Counted from the stretch's first letter, positions 8,749-17,626 are shown. The stretch: 55,065 nucleotides of DNA from Virgibacillus indicus (GCF_002266285.1 NZ_NPMS01000013.1:1-55065); one strand, 5' to 3'. The notes: generated from the sequence alone by a model not told the origin. Numbers and translations are program-made.

Positions 8749-10101
8749 ATGAAAGCCAAAGTAATATTCTATAAGGATAAAAATAATCTGCCAGATAAAC
8801 TTCAGAAACGATGTGCGTTAACGTTTGGTGAGATGTTTCATTGCTATGATGTATTCATGGACGAAATATACGTTTATTACTCACAATCCCAGGATATCGA
8901 GAATCAAGACTGGGTAGAGCTAGGGGAGGCATGTTATACATTCATTGAAAAAAAGGGTATAACAAACCTCGAATTAGATAAAAAAGACTGTGAACAAATA
9001 AATCTAGCGAGTTTTCTGGAGGGTTTCTATAAATCTGATTATAGATTTGATCGGTATCACTCAAATAAACATAGAGAATCTATCTCTGTAAAAATTCCAA
9101 AGGACTTCAGGGAGATTTCCTCTAAGGCAAAAACAATTGCAGGAGCTGTTCATATAACCCGCGACATCTGTAACGAACCGGCTAATGTATTATATCCAAG
9201 AACCTATGCCTCCTATTTAAAGAGTATATTTGAAGAAACAAATGTAGAAGTAAAAATAATAAACCGTGATGATCTGAAAGATGAAGGGTTTTATGCTGTT
9301 GAAACAGTTGGGAGCGGGAGTAAGTATGAACCTTATGTTGCTGTGCTCACGCTGAAAACCAATGACGAGGACCCTCTTGCACTTGTCGGCAAAGGAGTTA
9401 CTTTTGATGCTGGTGGCATAAATGTAAAGACTGGATCTGCTATTGCGGAGATGAAAATGGATCTTGGTGGAGCAGCAGCTGTAACGGGAGCAATGAAACT
9501 ACTGGCAGACATGGATATAGCATGTCATGTTATAGCAATTCTGCCACTCGTAGTAAATGTTGGGGGGGCGCATGCCTATCTTCCTTCTGATGTTATTAAA
9601 TTTAGAAATGGTACAACTGTAGAGGTTGGTAATACAGATGCAGAAGGAAGATTGATCATCGCTGATGCGATTCTTTATGCCCAACGTATTGGAGTCAACC
9701 GAATTATAGATATAGCTACGTTGACTGGAAACGTAGGGCAGGCACTAGGGCTTAAGATGGCGGCTGTTTTCAGTAATCGTATGAATATATCAAATAAAGT
9801 ATATGAGTATGGGCGAAAGAGCGGCGATGATGTATGGCCAATGCCATTGGAAAAAGACTATAAACGTTACTTGAAGAGTCAAGTAGCGGATATTTCCAAT
9901 ATGAGCAGCTCCAGTTTTGCGGGATCGATTACTGCAGCATTATTCATCGAGCATTTTGTGGAAGAAAAGACAAAATGGATTCACATTGATATGGCGAACA
10001 CCTCTAAATTTTTCCCTGATGCTAATGCGGGAGCATCGGGATTCGGTACCAAAATCCTGTTTGAACTGGTAACAGCCAGAGAGGAACTTTGGAATGATTG
10101 A
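8749..10101 (+). CDS. M17-family (leucyl) aminopeptidase
   Basis: This 450-residue cytoplasmic metallopeptidase removes N-terminal residues from short peptides. The M17 catalytic domain is clear: VGKGVTFDAGGINVKTGS carries the active-site Lys and a metal-binding Asp, MKMDLGGAAAV another Asp, and NTDAEGRLIIADA the family signature with the catalytic Arg. The N-terminal half is divergent, as is usual. It starts 12 bases after the DppF gene with a good AGGAGG site and ends in an 8-base overlap with cutC. Its presence in the operon is the best argument that the transported compound has a peptide part. Confidence 0.92.
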   Translation: MKAKVIFYKDKNNLPDKLQKRCALTFGEMFHCYDVFMDEIYVYYSQSQDIENQDWVELGEACYTFIEKKGITNLELDKKDCEQINLASFLEGFYKSDYRFDRYHSNKHRESISVKIPKDFREISSKAKTIAGAVHITRDICNEPANVLYPRTYASYLKSIFEETNVEVKIINRDDLKDEGFYAVETVGSGSKYEPYVAVLTLKTNDEDPLALVGKGVTFDAGGINVKTGSAIAEMKMDLGGAAAVTGAMKLLADMDIACHVIAILPLVVNVGGAHAYLPSDVIKFRNGTTVEVGNTDAEGRLIIADAILYAQRIGVNRIIDIATLTGNVGQALGLKMAAVFSNRMNISNKVYEYGRKSGDDVWPMPLEKDYKRYLKSQVADISNMSSSSFAGSITAALFIEHFVEEKTKWIHIDMANTSKFFPDANAGASGFGTKILFELVTAREELWND

Positions 10102-10783
10102 ATGTATCGTAGAAAATGAAAAAGATGCAATTGCTGCTGAAAAACTTGGAGCATCGAGACTCGAGCTAGTATCGGCAATTCAATTAGGTGGGTTGACTCC
10201 GTCCTTTGGAACAATTAAAAGAACGGTGGAAGCTGTACAGATACCTGTTCAGATCATGGTCAGACCTCACAACTATGGTTTTATTTATAACACACATGAT
10301 AAGGAAGCTATGAAGGAAGATATCGCTTTGTTATACGACATGGGTCATTACCGGATCGTGATAGGTGTGCTTGATCAGAATAAAAAAATAGAAACCAATT
10401 TTCTTGATGATATATTTAAGGAATTCCCTGATCTGGATGTCACATTTCATCGTGCATTTGATGAAGTGGAAGACCAAATCGAGGCATATCGAACTTTAGT
10501 ATCTTATCGTAACAATATTAAGAGAGTGTTGACTTCCGGTGGTGCAAATAGCTGTATGGCAGGTATCGAATCCCTTCGCAAACTGGTTCAACTGCAGCGT
10601 AAATTAAATGGCCCAGGCATCTTGCCGGGCAGTGGTGTGAAACTAGAGAATATAAAAGAATTACATGAGGCAGTACAAGCTGATGAATATCATTTTGGAA
10701 GTGGTGTAAGGAAGTATCAATCTTATGAAGAAGGATTCGATAAAGAGGTTGTTGGGGTGATTAAGCATTTACTATCCGATTGA
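10094..10783 (+). CDS. cutC: CutC-family TIM-barrel protein
   Basis: This 229-residue CutC-family protein is named for copper homeostasis, but its biochemical function is unresolved. Family blocks include the N-terminal ASRLELVSAIQLGGLTPS, IMVRPHNYGFIYN and VTFHRAFDE, with the C-terminal GILPGSGVKLEN. The fold is a TIM barrel. The start ATG overlaps the aminopeptidase stop, so expression is coupled to a peptide-catabolic operon rather than to any copper gene. That context favours an enzymatic role on the imported compound. The only copper-related gene in the window, the multicopper oxidase at 53405, is far away and unlinked. Confidence 0.88.
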   Translation: MIECIVENEKDAIAAEKLGASRLELVSAIQLGGLTPSFGTIKRTVEAVQIPVQIMVRPHNYGFIYNTHDKEAMKEDIALLYDMGHYRIVIGVLDQNKKIETNFLDDIFKEFPDLDVTFHRAFDEVEDQIEAYRTLVSYRNNIKRVLTSGGANSCMAGIESLRKLVQLQRKLNGPGILPGSGVKLENIKELHEAVQADEYHFGSGVRKYQSYEEGFDKEVVGVIKHLLSD

Positions 10784-10811
10784 TAATTATGTCCTGTTAT
10801 GAGGTGAAAAA

Positions 10812-11678
10812 GTGAAGGTATTGGGAGTTGACCTGGGTGGTACAAAAATTAAGATTGGTGTTTTAGATGAAATAGGAAATATAGAAAAAATATACTTATA
10901 CCCAACAAAGGAACCAATCTATGAAAGTCTTGAAAAGGCAATTGATGAAGTGGTGGCAATTCATTCGAATATTGCGGCGATAGGAATAGGGACTCCCGGA
11001 TTTGTCGATAGAGAAAAAGGGAAGGTTATATTTTCCAGTGAAAACCTTCCAGGATGGAGTGGAACTGAAGTAAAGAAAAAGCTGGAAAGTAAATTTCATA
11101 TTCCAGTAATCGTTGAAAACGATGCGAATGTTGCTGCATTGGCAGAAGTTAAATTTGGAGCGGCCAAGGGATATGATAATGCTCTGATGTTAACTCTTGG
11201 AACGGGCGTTGGTGGAGGAGTAATAGTAGATGGAAAGATATTATATGGACCCAATGGTGCGGTCGGTGAGTTTGGGCATATGATATTATATCCGGGAGGA
11301 CATCTCTGTAATTGTGGAAGGAGAGGGTGCCAGGAACAATATGTCTCAGGTCGTTCGCTGGAAAGAAGAATGCGCGAAGCAAATGTTGATATGACCCCTT
11401 CAGCACTTATGCAGGCCAAGAAACATAATCAAATAGCTGGAGCGATTATTGATGATTTTACATATGATTTGGCTTTAAGCATAAGCTCCTTACAAGCGGC
11501 TTTTGATATGGATATTCTTATTCTTGGTGGAGGTGTCTCCCATTCTGCGGAATATTGGTTGGGAGACCTAAATAAGCACTTAAAGAATTTGTTGTTCCAT
11601 CCATTAAAAGTCGAAGTAGCCAAATTAAAAAATGATGCTGGAATGATAGGTGCAGCACAATTAATGTTTATGGCATAG
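10812..11678 (+). CDS. ROK-family sugar kinase
   Basis: This 288-residue ROK kinase lacks the HTH of the regulator at 1102 and therefore is an enzyme. It has the ATP-binding N-terminus LGVDLGGTKIKIGVLD, the catalytic Asp in IVENDANVAALAE, the GHM sugar-binding turn and the zinc motif CNCGRRGCQEQ. ROK kinases phosphorylate glucose, N-acetylglucosamine, N-acetylmannosamine or related sugars; which one cannot be told from sequence by eye. It uses a GTG start at 10812 behind GAGGTGAAAA. As the last gene of the operon, it suggests that degradation releases a free sugar or amino sugar. Confidence 0.88.
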   Translation: MKVLGVDLGGTKIKIGVLDEIGNIEKIYLYPTKEPIYESLEKAIDEVVAIHSNIAAIGIGTPGFVDREKGKVIFSSENLPGWSGTEVKKKLESKFHIPVIVENDANVAALAEVKFGAAKGYDNALMLTLGTGVGGGVIVDGKILYGPNGAVGEFGHMILYPGGHLCNCGRRGCQEQYVSGRSLERRMREANVDMTPSALMQAKKHNQIAGAIIDDFTYDLALSISSLQAAFDMDILILGGGVSHSAEYWLGDLNKHLKNLLFHPLKVEVAKLKNDAGMIGAAQLMFMA

Positions 11679-11696
11679 ATGGGTTAGAGATGGAGA

Positions 11697-11715
11697 GGTG
11701 CCTGTCACTTCCCGG
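11697..11715 (+). repeat. REP-like motif GGTGCCTGTCACTTCCCGG, copy 2
   Basis: This is an exact 19-bp match to the motif at 444-462, in the same orientation. It lies between the end of the ROK kinase gene and the aldo/keto reductase gene. Confidence 0.7.
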
Positions 11716-11778
11716 ATTAATTACTGGAAATGTTTGCAATTTTAAAATAAAATGTAATAAAGAAAGGTGGAATTCGTC

Positions 11779-12711
11779 ATGAATGAGAAAGTTGAATTAG
11801 GAAAAACAGGGCTTTATATCCATTCTATTGGACTAGGTGCAAATAAAATCGCTGAAGAAAATAAGGAAACCAATACTGAATACGGAGGAAAAGTTCTTTC
11901 CGCAGCAATAGAAAATGGATTAAATTTTATTGACACAGCTTATTATTATGGCGAGGGTGATTCAGAAGAAATTATTGGAAAAACATTGAAGGAAAACAAA
12001 AGCAGAGATGGTATTGTGATTGCTACGAAGGGAGCACATAAATTTACAAACGATGGTGTCGTTCTGGACAACTCGCCAGCGTTCCTTACGAATGCTGTGG
12101 ATGAAAGCCTTAAACGCTTGCAGACCGATGTAATTGATTTATTTTACATCCATTTCCCCGATAAAAACACGCCGAAATATGAGGCTGTCGGTGCATTGCA
12201 GCGATTGAAAGAAGCAGGAAAGATTCGGTCAATTGGTGTTTCAAATTTCTCAAAGGATCAATTAAAAGAAGCGAATCAAAACGGGTATCTCGATGTAGTT
12301 CAAGCGAACTATAATTTGATTGACCGATCAGCAGAGAAAACAATTTTTCCATTCATGCTAGAGAATGATATCTCTTTTGTTCCTTATTATCCTTTGGCAT
12401 CAGGACTTTTGACAGGAAAATATACAAAAGACACCGTCATTTCTGAGAAAAATAAAGTTCGCCCACAATTTCAGGATGACGTGTACAAGAAGCATGTTGA
12501 AAAAGTGGGAAAACTTCGAGGGATTGCCGAAAAACATGATGTGAATATTCATCATATCGTCTTAGCCTTTTATTTAACCCGGGCGCCAATCGATGCTGTT
12601 ATTCCAGGTGCAAGGAACACCGGGCAAGTATTAAGTAATTTAGAAACTGCTGCTGTTCAATTGACACCAGAAGACATACAAATCATCGAGAACATATTTC
12701 CTTTAGATTGA
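11779..12711 (+). CDS. Aldo/keto reductase
   Basis: This 310-residue NADPH-dependent aldo/keto reductase reduces aldehydes or ketones to alcohols. The catalytic tetrad is visible: Asp and Tyr in FIDTAYYYGEGDSE, Lys in VIATKGA and His in FYIHFPD. The nucleotide-binding loop near the end reads DAVIPGARNTGQVLSN. I start at ATG 11779. The in-frame GTG at 11767 lies within the AAAGGTGG ribosome binding site. It stands alone between two operons, so its substrate is unknown. Confidence 0.9.
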   Translation: MNEKVELGKTGLYIHSIGLGANKIAEENKETNTEYGGKVLSAAIENGLNFIDTAYYYGEGDSEEIIGKTLKENKSRDGIVIATKGAHKFTNDGVVLDNSPAFLTNAVDESLKRLQTDVIDLFYIHFPDKNTPKYEAVGALQRLKEAGKIRSIGVSNFSKDQLKEANQNGYLDVVQANYNLIDRSAEKTIFPFMLENDISFVPYYPLASGLLTGKYTKDTVISEKNKVRPQFQDDVYKKHVEKVGKLRGIAEKHDVNIHHIVLAFYLTRAPIDAVIPGARNTGQVLSNLETAAVQLTPEDIQIIENIFPLD

Positions 12712-12727
12712 GAGACTTTAACGGCTT

Positions 12728-12772
12728 GAGGACTTAACAGCTACATTTTAATGAAGCGGCTGAAAAGTCCCC
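12728..12772. terminator. Possible weak terminator between convergent genes
   Basis: GGACTT (12730-12735) and AAGTCC (12765-12770), extended by an inner CAGC/GCTG pairing, form an interrupted stem. It lies between the aldo/keto reductase and the convergent cupin gene. The T-run behind it is poor. Confidence 0.35.
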
Positions 12773-12817
12773 TTAACTATTTTCATTTATTTTTTGTGGA
12801 AACTCTAATGAGTGAAT

Positions 12818-13186
12818 TTACCCATTAAGTTGCTTTTTGTGAGGTTTATAGTCTACCTCGACTTTATCTTTTTCCTGAAATGGTGAGAGCATGAATGCTG
12901 CTTTGAAATCAGTATCTCCAGAATTAATCAGATAGTGGACTTTTTTCGGCTCCACATGGATGAAATCACCTTTTTTACAGTGGAAAATTTCATCATCGAT
13001 ATGGATTTCCAGTTCGCCTTCCAGCACGAAGAAGTTTTCTTCCATGATATTATGATAATGTGCATTGAAATCCTCTCCAGGTTTCAATACAACAACTCCA
13101 AAATTCATTCTCGGGCCTTTTTGTAAATACTTTGGTCCGCTGTCTCCAAATCGGTATTCTTTTTCATTTTCATTAATAACTGCCAT
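12818..13186 (-). CDS. Small single-domain cupin protein in the lsrRK operon
   Basis: This 122-residue protein is a single cupin barrel. Cupin motif 1 appears as AHYHNIMEENFFVLEGE, with two His and a Glu as likely metal ligands, and motif 2 as KGDFIHVEPKKVHYL with the third His. I start at ATG 13186, which follows GAGGAG at eight bases; the two upstream in-frame codons GTG and TTG overlap that site. It lies 22 bases after lsrK on the same strand and so is probably the third gene of an lsrR-lsrK-cupin operon. Cupins include sugar and keto-enol isomerases. Because lsrG is absent, it is a candidate for that isomerase step, but this is inference. Confidence 0.85.
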   Translation of the reverse strand: MAVINENEKEYRFGDSGPKYLQKGPRMNFGVVVLKPGEDFNAHYHNIMEENFFVLEGELEIHIDDEIFHCKKGDFIHVEPKKVHYLINSGDTDFKAAFMLSPFQEKDKVEVDYKPHKKQLNG

Positions 13187-13208
13187 TTTCAACACTCCTC
13201 ATATTTTA

Positions 13209-14777
13209 TTATAATCCAGGTGCAATCCACATGTGTTCAGTGATGCCATCATCTGCCAAACTTAGTTGGTTACTGTATACTTTTTCCCATTTTTTGTACA
13301 AGTCATCATAAACTGAACTGTTTTCTGCATTTGGATGATATGTTTTTTCAAACTTTACGACCTTTGAAATAGCGTCATCAAAGTTGTTATAAACTTTCGT
13401 TCCCACTCCTGCACAAATTGCTGCACCAAGTGCGGTTGATTCTCTGACTACTGGTACTTTCACTGTTTTGTTAAGTACATCAGAAAGAATTTGGCACCAT
13501 AAATCGCTCTTTGATGCACCGCCTCCAAAGATAACAGAATCAGGGGAAGTACTAGTAATGCTGTTTACTGACTCAATGTTTCCTCTGGTGACAAAGGCTG
13601 CATTTTCCATGATGGCTCTGTAAAATGTTGCTTTGTTGAATTTATCTGAATCAAGCTTGAAATTAAGGAATCCCGGAGCTGCATGTTTCCAGGAAATATA
13701 ATTCATCTTGTCGGAAAACGTGCTGAGCATGCCATAACTTCCAGCAGGTACGTCGCTTGCCCGTTTCTCCATCTGTGAATAAATACTTTCTCCGGTTTCG
13801 TTTTGGATATGTTTCTCTAGCTCGCAGAAAGTGTCTCTGAACCATCTCATTACAAGACCAGGGAAGAATGCGATAGCTTCATACTGCCAGGTGTCTGGGA
13901 CCGCATGGCAATTTATCCTAACTTTGCATTCATTATCCATTTGCACATTTCTTGTCGTATATTCATATTGCCAGAAGCTGCCGCCCAGTACAGCTGCATC
14001 TCCCTCGTCGATGACACCCATGCCTATACAGCCTAATTGAGCATCTCCGCCGCCTGCAACGATTTGCGTCTGAGTATTTAGACCTGTAAGCATTGCCATT
14101 TTTTCTGTAACATTGCCGATGACAGTGCCACTTTCATGTATGATAGGGTATATATCAGTTCTGAGTCCTGCTTTATCGGCAATTTCGGGCTCCCAAACAC
14201 GTTTCTTTATGTCAAAAATCCCTGAGGTGCAGCCATTTGATGGTTCCGCGGAAATAATACCTGTTAAGCGGTAGGTTATCCAGTCATTAAGCATGGTTAC
14301 GTATTTAACTTTTTCGTAAGTATCAGGCATATTATTTTTCACCCAGAGAATTCTCGGGATAGCTCCTAATGAAAACGTCTGACCGGATAATTGGTAAATC
14401 TCAGCTTCCAGACTCTCGCTGATTTTATGGAGGTTGTTTACTTCCATGTCGGAACGCGAGTCTACATTTGCGCATGCCCATAATTCTTTGCCATTCTCAT
14501 CGTATAAGACGATTGCCTCACGCATGCTTGTCGTAGAGATAGAAATAATTTCTTTTGGATTGACATTGCTTTTAGCGAGGGTTTCCTTGATTAACCGGGT
14601 TATGATTTTGAAGTTCGTATCTACATCAAAATCCATGGAACCCGGGTATCTTGGATCTTCTTTATGTATCCATTCTGATTGAGAAACATGCTGTTCATTG
14701 CCGTGGATATCAAACAATATTACTCTGACACTCCCAGTGCCTGCATCAATTGCCATTAAATATTTTTCCACTGTCAT
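13209..14777 (-). CDS. lsrK: Autoinducer-2 kinase LsrK
   Basis: This is a 522-residue FGGY-family kinase, close to the ~530 residues of enterobacterial LsrK. It phosphorylates imported AI-2 (the DPD-derived signal) in the cytoplasm, trapping it and creating the inducer of LsrR. The N-terminal ATP/sugar motif AIDAGTGSVRVILFD and the C-terminal FGGY block VIFGGGASKSDLWCQILSD are intact. The segments SISTTSMREAIVLYD and VAGGGDAQLGC are typical of LsrK rather than of glycerol or xylulose kinases. It follows lsrR by 14 bases on the minus strand and has a GAGAGGAAG site in front of ATG 14777. Confidence 0.93.
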   Translation of the reverse strand: MTVEKYLMAIDAGTGSVRVILFDIHGNEQHVSQSEWIHKEDPRYPGSMDFDVDTNFKIITRLIKETLAKSNVNPKEIISISTTSMREAIVLYDENGKELWACANVDSRSDMEVNNLHKISESLEAEIYQLSGQTFSLGAIPRILWVKNNMPDTYEKVKYVTMLNDWITYRLTGIISAEPSNGCTSGIFDIKKRVWEPEIADKAGLRTDIYPIIHESGTVIGNVTEKMAMLTGLNTQTQIVAGGGDAQLGCIGMGVIDEGDAAVLGGSFWQYEYTTRNVQMDNECKVRINCHAVPDTWQYEAIAFFPGLVMRWFRDTFCELEKHIQNETGESIYSQMEKRASDVPAGSYGMLSTFSDKMNYISWKHAAPGFLNFKLDSDKFNKATFYRAIMENAAFVTRGNIESVNSITSTSPDSVIFGGGASKSDLWCQILSDVLNKTVKVPVVRESTALGAAICAGVGTKVYNNFDDAISKVVKFEKTYHPNAENSSVYDDLYKKWEKVYSNQLSLADDGITEHMWIAPGL

Positions 14778-14791
14778 CTTCCTCTCCCAAA

Positions 14792-15721
14792 TTATTCTTT
14801 TTTGATCAGGCTTCGGGCAACTTCCTCATCGGTAATCAAGACATCAATATACCCCCCTTTAAGTGCTCCAATGATAGCTTCTTTTTTATCATGCCCTCCA
14901 GCTACTGCTACAACATGATTCAGTGATTTCAGTAAATCTATCCCTGTACTTATCAGCTGTTCATGCAAGTGCAAATCCAGAATATTGCCATTAATATCAT
15001 AAAATTGACTTAAAATATCTCCAACGGCGCCCCTCGATTTCAAAACTTCAACTTCTCCCATGCTTAAATGCCCTTCTTTCACAATCGTCGCGCGTTCATT
15101 TAAAGCTCCGACGCCAACTACAGTAATATTGGAGTGTGGGATAATTTCTAAGATGTTTTTAATAGGCTTTTCCTGCCTCAATTGTTCAGCAAGTTCTTTT
15201 GTTGAGACCATCAATGGTGAAGGAATAATGAAATGATTATAATTTGGATTCGTGTAATAATCAGAAGTCTTATCTATTGCTGTCGGCATAAAAAATTTCA
15301 CTCCACCAGATAATGAAACGAATGTGACTTTGTACTTCGTGGAGATATTCAAGTGTCCAAGCGTCTTTGAAACAGATTCACCATATCCAACGTTGATTAT
15401 TGTATCTTTGGTGATTCTGTCTTCAATGTACTGTGCTGCAGCAATCGTGAGGCTATCGGGAATATTCTGGTCTGATGCAGGGACGATGCAAATGTCATCT
15501 AAGTTGTATTCTTCTATTATTTTATTTTGCAGATCAAGTTGATCCATTTTGCTTAAGTCAACTTTGAATTGAATAATGTTATTGGTTTTAGCTTTTTCTA
15601 GATATTTAATGACTTTCATTCTGGAAAGATTCATAACTTCTGCAATCTCATTTTGTGTAAGTCCTTCTTGATAATATTTCCATGCAATCTTTACGATTAA
15701 GTTATCTTCATATGTTGTCAT
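14792..15721 (-). CDS. lsrR: AI-2 responsive repressor LsrR (SorC family)
   Basis: This 309-residue SorC/DeoR-type regulator closely resembles E. coli LsrR as I remember it. The N-terminal HTH region KIAWKYYQEGLTQNEIAEVM parallels that of LsrR. The sugar-phosphate-sensing domain carries GYGESVSKTL, VTFVSLSGGVKF, GAVGDILSQF and VAVAGGHDKKEAI. It should repress lsrACDBF and its own operon until phospho-AI-2 binds. I start at ATG 15721; three codons earlier an in-frame GTG (15730) is possible. It is divergent from lsrA, with the shared control region between them. Confidence 0.93.
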   Translation of the reverse strand: MTTYEDNLIVKIAWKYYQEGLTQNEIAEVMNLSRMKVIKYLEKAKTNNIIQFKVDLSKMDQLDLQNKIIEEYNLDDICIVPASDQNIPDSLTIAAAQYIEDRITKDTIINVGYGESVSKTLGHLNISTKYKVTFVSLSGGVKFFMPTAIDKTSDYYTNPNYNHFIIPSPLMVSTKELAEQLRQEKPIKNILEIIPHSNITVVGVGALNERATIVKEGHLSMGEVEVLKSRGAVGDILSQFYDINGNILDLHLHEQLISTGIDLLKSLNHVVAVAGGHDKKEAIIGALKGGYIDVLITDEEVARSLIKKE

Positions 15722-15761
15722 AATAATCACTCTCTGTTCTTGGATTTTTAGCTCTACTAAA

Positions 15762-15790
15762 ATTGTAACAAAATATTATTGATAAAACAA
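15762..15790 (-). promoter_or_regulatory. Promoter of the lsrRK-cupin operon
   Basis: On the minus strand TTGTTT (15790-15785), a 17-bp spacer and TACAAT (15767-15762) form a SigA-type promoter 40 bases upstream of lsrR. A GATAAAACA element overlaps its -35 box and recurs across this intergenic region. Confidence 0.65.
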
Positions 15791-15990
15791 TTGTTTGGAT
15801 ATGAAATAAATATATCAGTAAACAGTTCGGCAGTCAATATTATGTTTTATTGATATTCCCAAAAAAACAAAAAAACAAAAAAAGCAATTAAATGCTTATT
15901 TATAGGTGTCATATGATAAATATAATTATACTTATTTTTTATATTATCTATATAGTTCACAAATAATTATTATTTTCGGATAAAACAAAA
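15776..15990. promoter_or_regulatory. Candidate LsrR operators (GATAAAACA-type repeats)
   Basis: The lsrR-lsrA intergenic region is very AT rich. It holds TGATAAAACA near 15780, its inverse TGTTTTATTGA near 15844 and GGATAAAACA near 15979, plus a degenerate TGATAAATAA overlapping the lsrA -35 box. The spread over both promoters suits a multimeric SorC-family repressor. The assignment is inference from position. Confidence 0.45.
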
Positions 15991-16006
15991 AATAATAAAG
16001 TTATGC

Positions 16007-16035
16007 TTGATAAATAAAATGTTTTAAATTATAAT
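16007..16035 (+). promoter_or_regulatory. Promoter of lsrACDBF
   Basis: TTGATA (16007-16012), exactly 17 bases and TATAAT (16030-16035) give a near-perfect SigA promoter about 80 bases upstream of lsrA. Confidence 0.75.
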
Positions 16036-16050
16036 GAACATAATCATTTC

Positions 16051-16066
16051 AGGAAAACGGTTTCAT
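16051..16066 (+). promoter_or_regulatory. Candidate cre (CcpA) site in the lsrA leader
   Basis: AGGAAAACGGTTTCAT fits the catabolite-responsive element pattern WTGNAARCGNWWNCAW except for one position. It lies about 10-25 bases downstream of the predicted start site, where bound CcpA would block transcription. It predicts glucose repression of AI-2 uptake. Confidence 0.6.
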
Positions 16067-16114
16067 TTTGATGGTGAATGAATAAATCTATATATATTTG
16101 TTAGGGGGGAAAAA

Positions 16115-17626
16115 ATGAAAAGTGGAGAAAAACTGGTTGAACTTGAAAACATCCATAAAAGTTTTGACCAAAACAAAGTGTTGAAAGGTGTTTCTCTGGA
16201 TCTAAATGAATATGAAGTAATTTCAATCATTGGCGGTAATGGTGCTGGAAAAAGCACCCTGATGAAAATACTGACTGGTGTCCATAAAGTGGATGATGGA
16301 ACTATAAAGATAAATGGAGAAAAGATAAGAAGCTTCAATCCGTCTCAAGCTCATGAAAAAGGAATTTATTTAGTGCCGCAGGAGCCTTTGTTGTTCCCGA
16401 ATATGACAGTTGAACAAAATATTTCGATTGGGTTCGATTCTGGCAAACTCAATATTAAGGAAGAAACAGAAAAAATAGTTGAAGATCTTGGGTGGCAACT
16501 GGATCTGAAGCGTTTGGCAGCTTCTCTGACTATAGCAGAACAGCAGCAGCTTGAAATCATTAAGGGGCTTCTCAGAAAAGCAAAAATATTAATCCTGGAT
16601 GAGCCCACAAGTGCTTTGACATTTTCCGAAACTAAATCGCTGTTCAAAGTGATACACAAACTGAAAGCTGATGGTGTAGGTATATTTTACATAACACACC
16701 GGCTGGATGAGGTGTTTGAGATTTCCACACATGCAGTGATTCTAAGAGATGGAAAGGTGACCCTTAAAGGGGATATCAAAGATTTCACAAAAGATATACT
16801 GATCCAGGGTCTCCTTCCGGAAGACAGCGATAGTAATTATGAGGATAAGTTTGAAAAGGAAAACATAGATCGTTCCAAGGATACGCCGATTTTAAAAGTC
16901 GACAACATTAGTGGTGATGGTTTCAGGAATATCAATTTTAATGTTTATAAGGGAGAGGTAGTCGGACTTGCAGGCCTTGTTGGTGCAGGGAGGACAGAAA
17001 TTGCTGAGGCGATCTATGGGATAACTGAAGTCCACAGTGGTGAAGTATATCTGAATGGTAAGAACATTACAAAGTTGGGAATTAATGAAACGGTCCGCAG
17101 CGGATTAGCATATATACCGGAAGACAGGTTTCTGCACGGCATTTTCCCGATAACCTCCGTTAGAAATAATATCACTGCACAGGTAATAAAACGAGAAGGG
17201 GCTTTTCTCAACAGCAAATTTGAAAAGGAAGTAACAAGCAAATATGTCGAACGATTAAGTATAAAGATCAGTGATCAGAATCAGGAAATTAAGTCACTGT
17301 CCGGGGGGAATCAGCAGAAAGCGGTCATTGCCAGAATTTTATCTACGAACCCGCAGCTGATCATCATGGATGAGCCTACAAGGGGAATTGACGCGACTGC
17401 AAGAAACGACATTTATTCAATTATCACTGAATTGAAGGAACAGGGTTTTTCGATTCTGCTCATATCTTCAGATCTTGAAGAACTGGAAAGGATCAGTGAC
17501 CGAATTTACGCAATTTATCGCGGGAACTGCAATGCTTATCTCGGATTCAATGAAATCAACGCAGCTAATCTGATGAAGGCTGCTTTTGGAACATATGAAG
17601 GAAGTGAAGCATATGCAAAAGTTTAA
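16115..17626 (+). CDS. lsrA: AI-2 import ATPase LsrA
   Basis: This 503-residue double ATPase of the ribose/AI-2 class energises the LsrCD channel. Domain 1 has Walker A GGNGAGKST (about residue 41) and Walker B ILILDEPTSAL. Domain 2 has the degenerate Walker A GLVGAGRTE, which lacks Lys as is usual in this class, the signature LSGGNQQKA and Walker B LIIMDEPTRGID. The ATG lies behind GTTAGGGGGGAA. The 3' end overlaps lsrC by 14 bases. Sequence alone would also allow a ribose or rhamnose importer, but the LsrK, LsrR and LsrF neighbours settle the assignment. Confidence 0.92.
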   Translation: MKSGEKLVELENIHKSFDQNKVLKGVSLDLNEYEVISIIGGNGAGKSTLMKILTGVHKVDDGTIKINGEKIRSFNPSQAHEKGIYLVPQEPLLFPNMTVEQNISIGFDSGKLNIKEETEKIVEDLGWQLDLKRLAASLTIAEQQQLEIIKGLLRKAKILILDEPTSALTFSETKSLFKVIHKLKADGVGIFYITHRLDEVFEISTHAVILRDGKVTLKGDIKDFTKDILIQGLLPEDSDSNYEDKFEKENIDRSKDTPILKVDNISGDGFRNINFNVYKGEVVGLAGLVGAGRTEIAEAIYGITEVHSGEVYLNGKNITKLGINETVRSGLAYIPEDRFLHGIFPITSVRNNITAQVIKREGAFLNSKFEKEVTSKYVERLSIKISDQNQEIKSLSGGNQQKAVIARILSTNPQLIIMDEPTRGIDATARNDIYSIITELKEQGFSILLISSDLEELERISDRIYAIYRGNCNAYLGFNEINAANLMKAAFGTYEGSEAYAKV

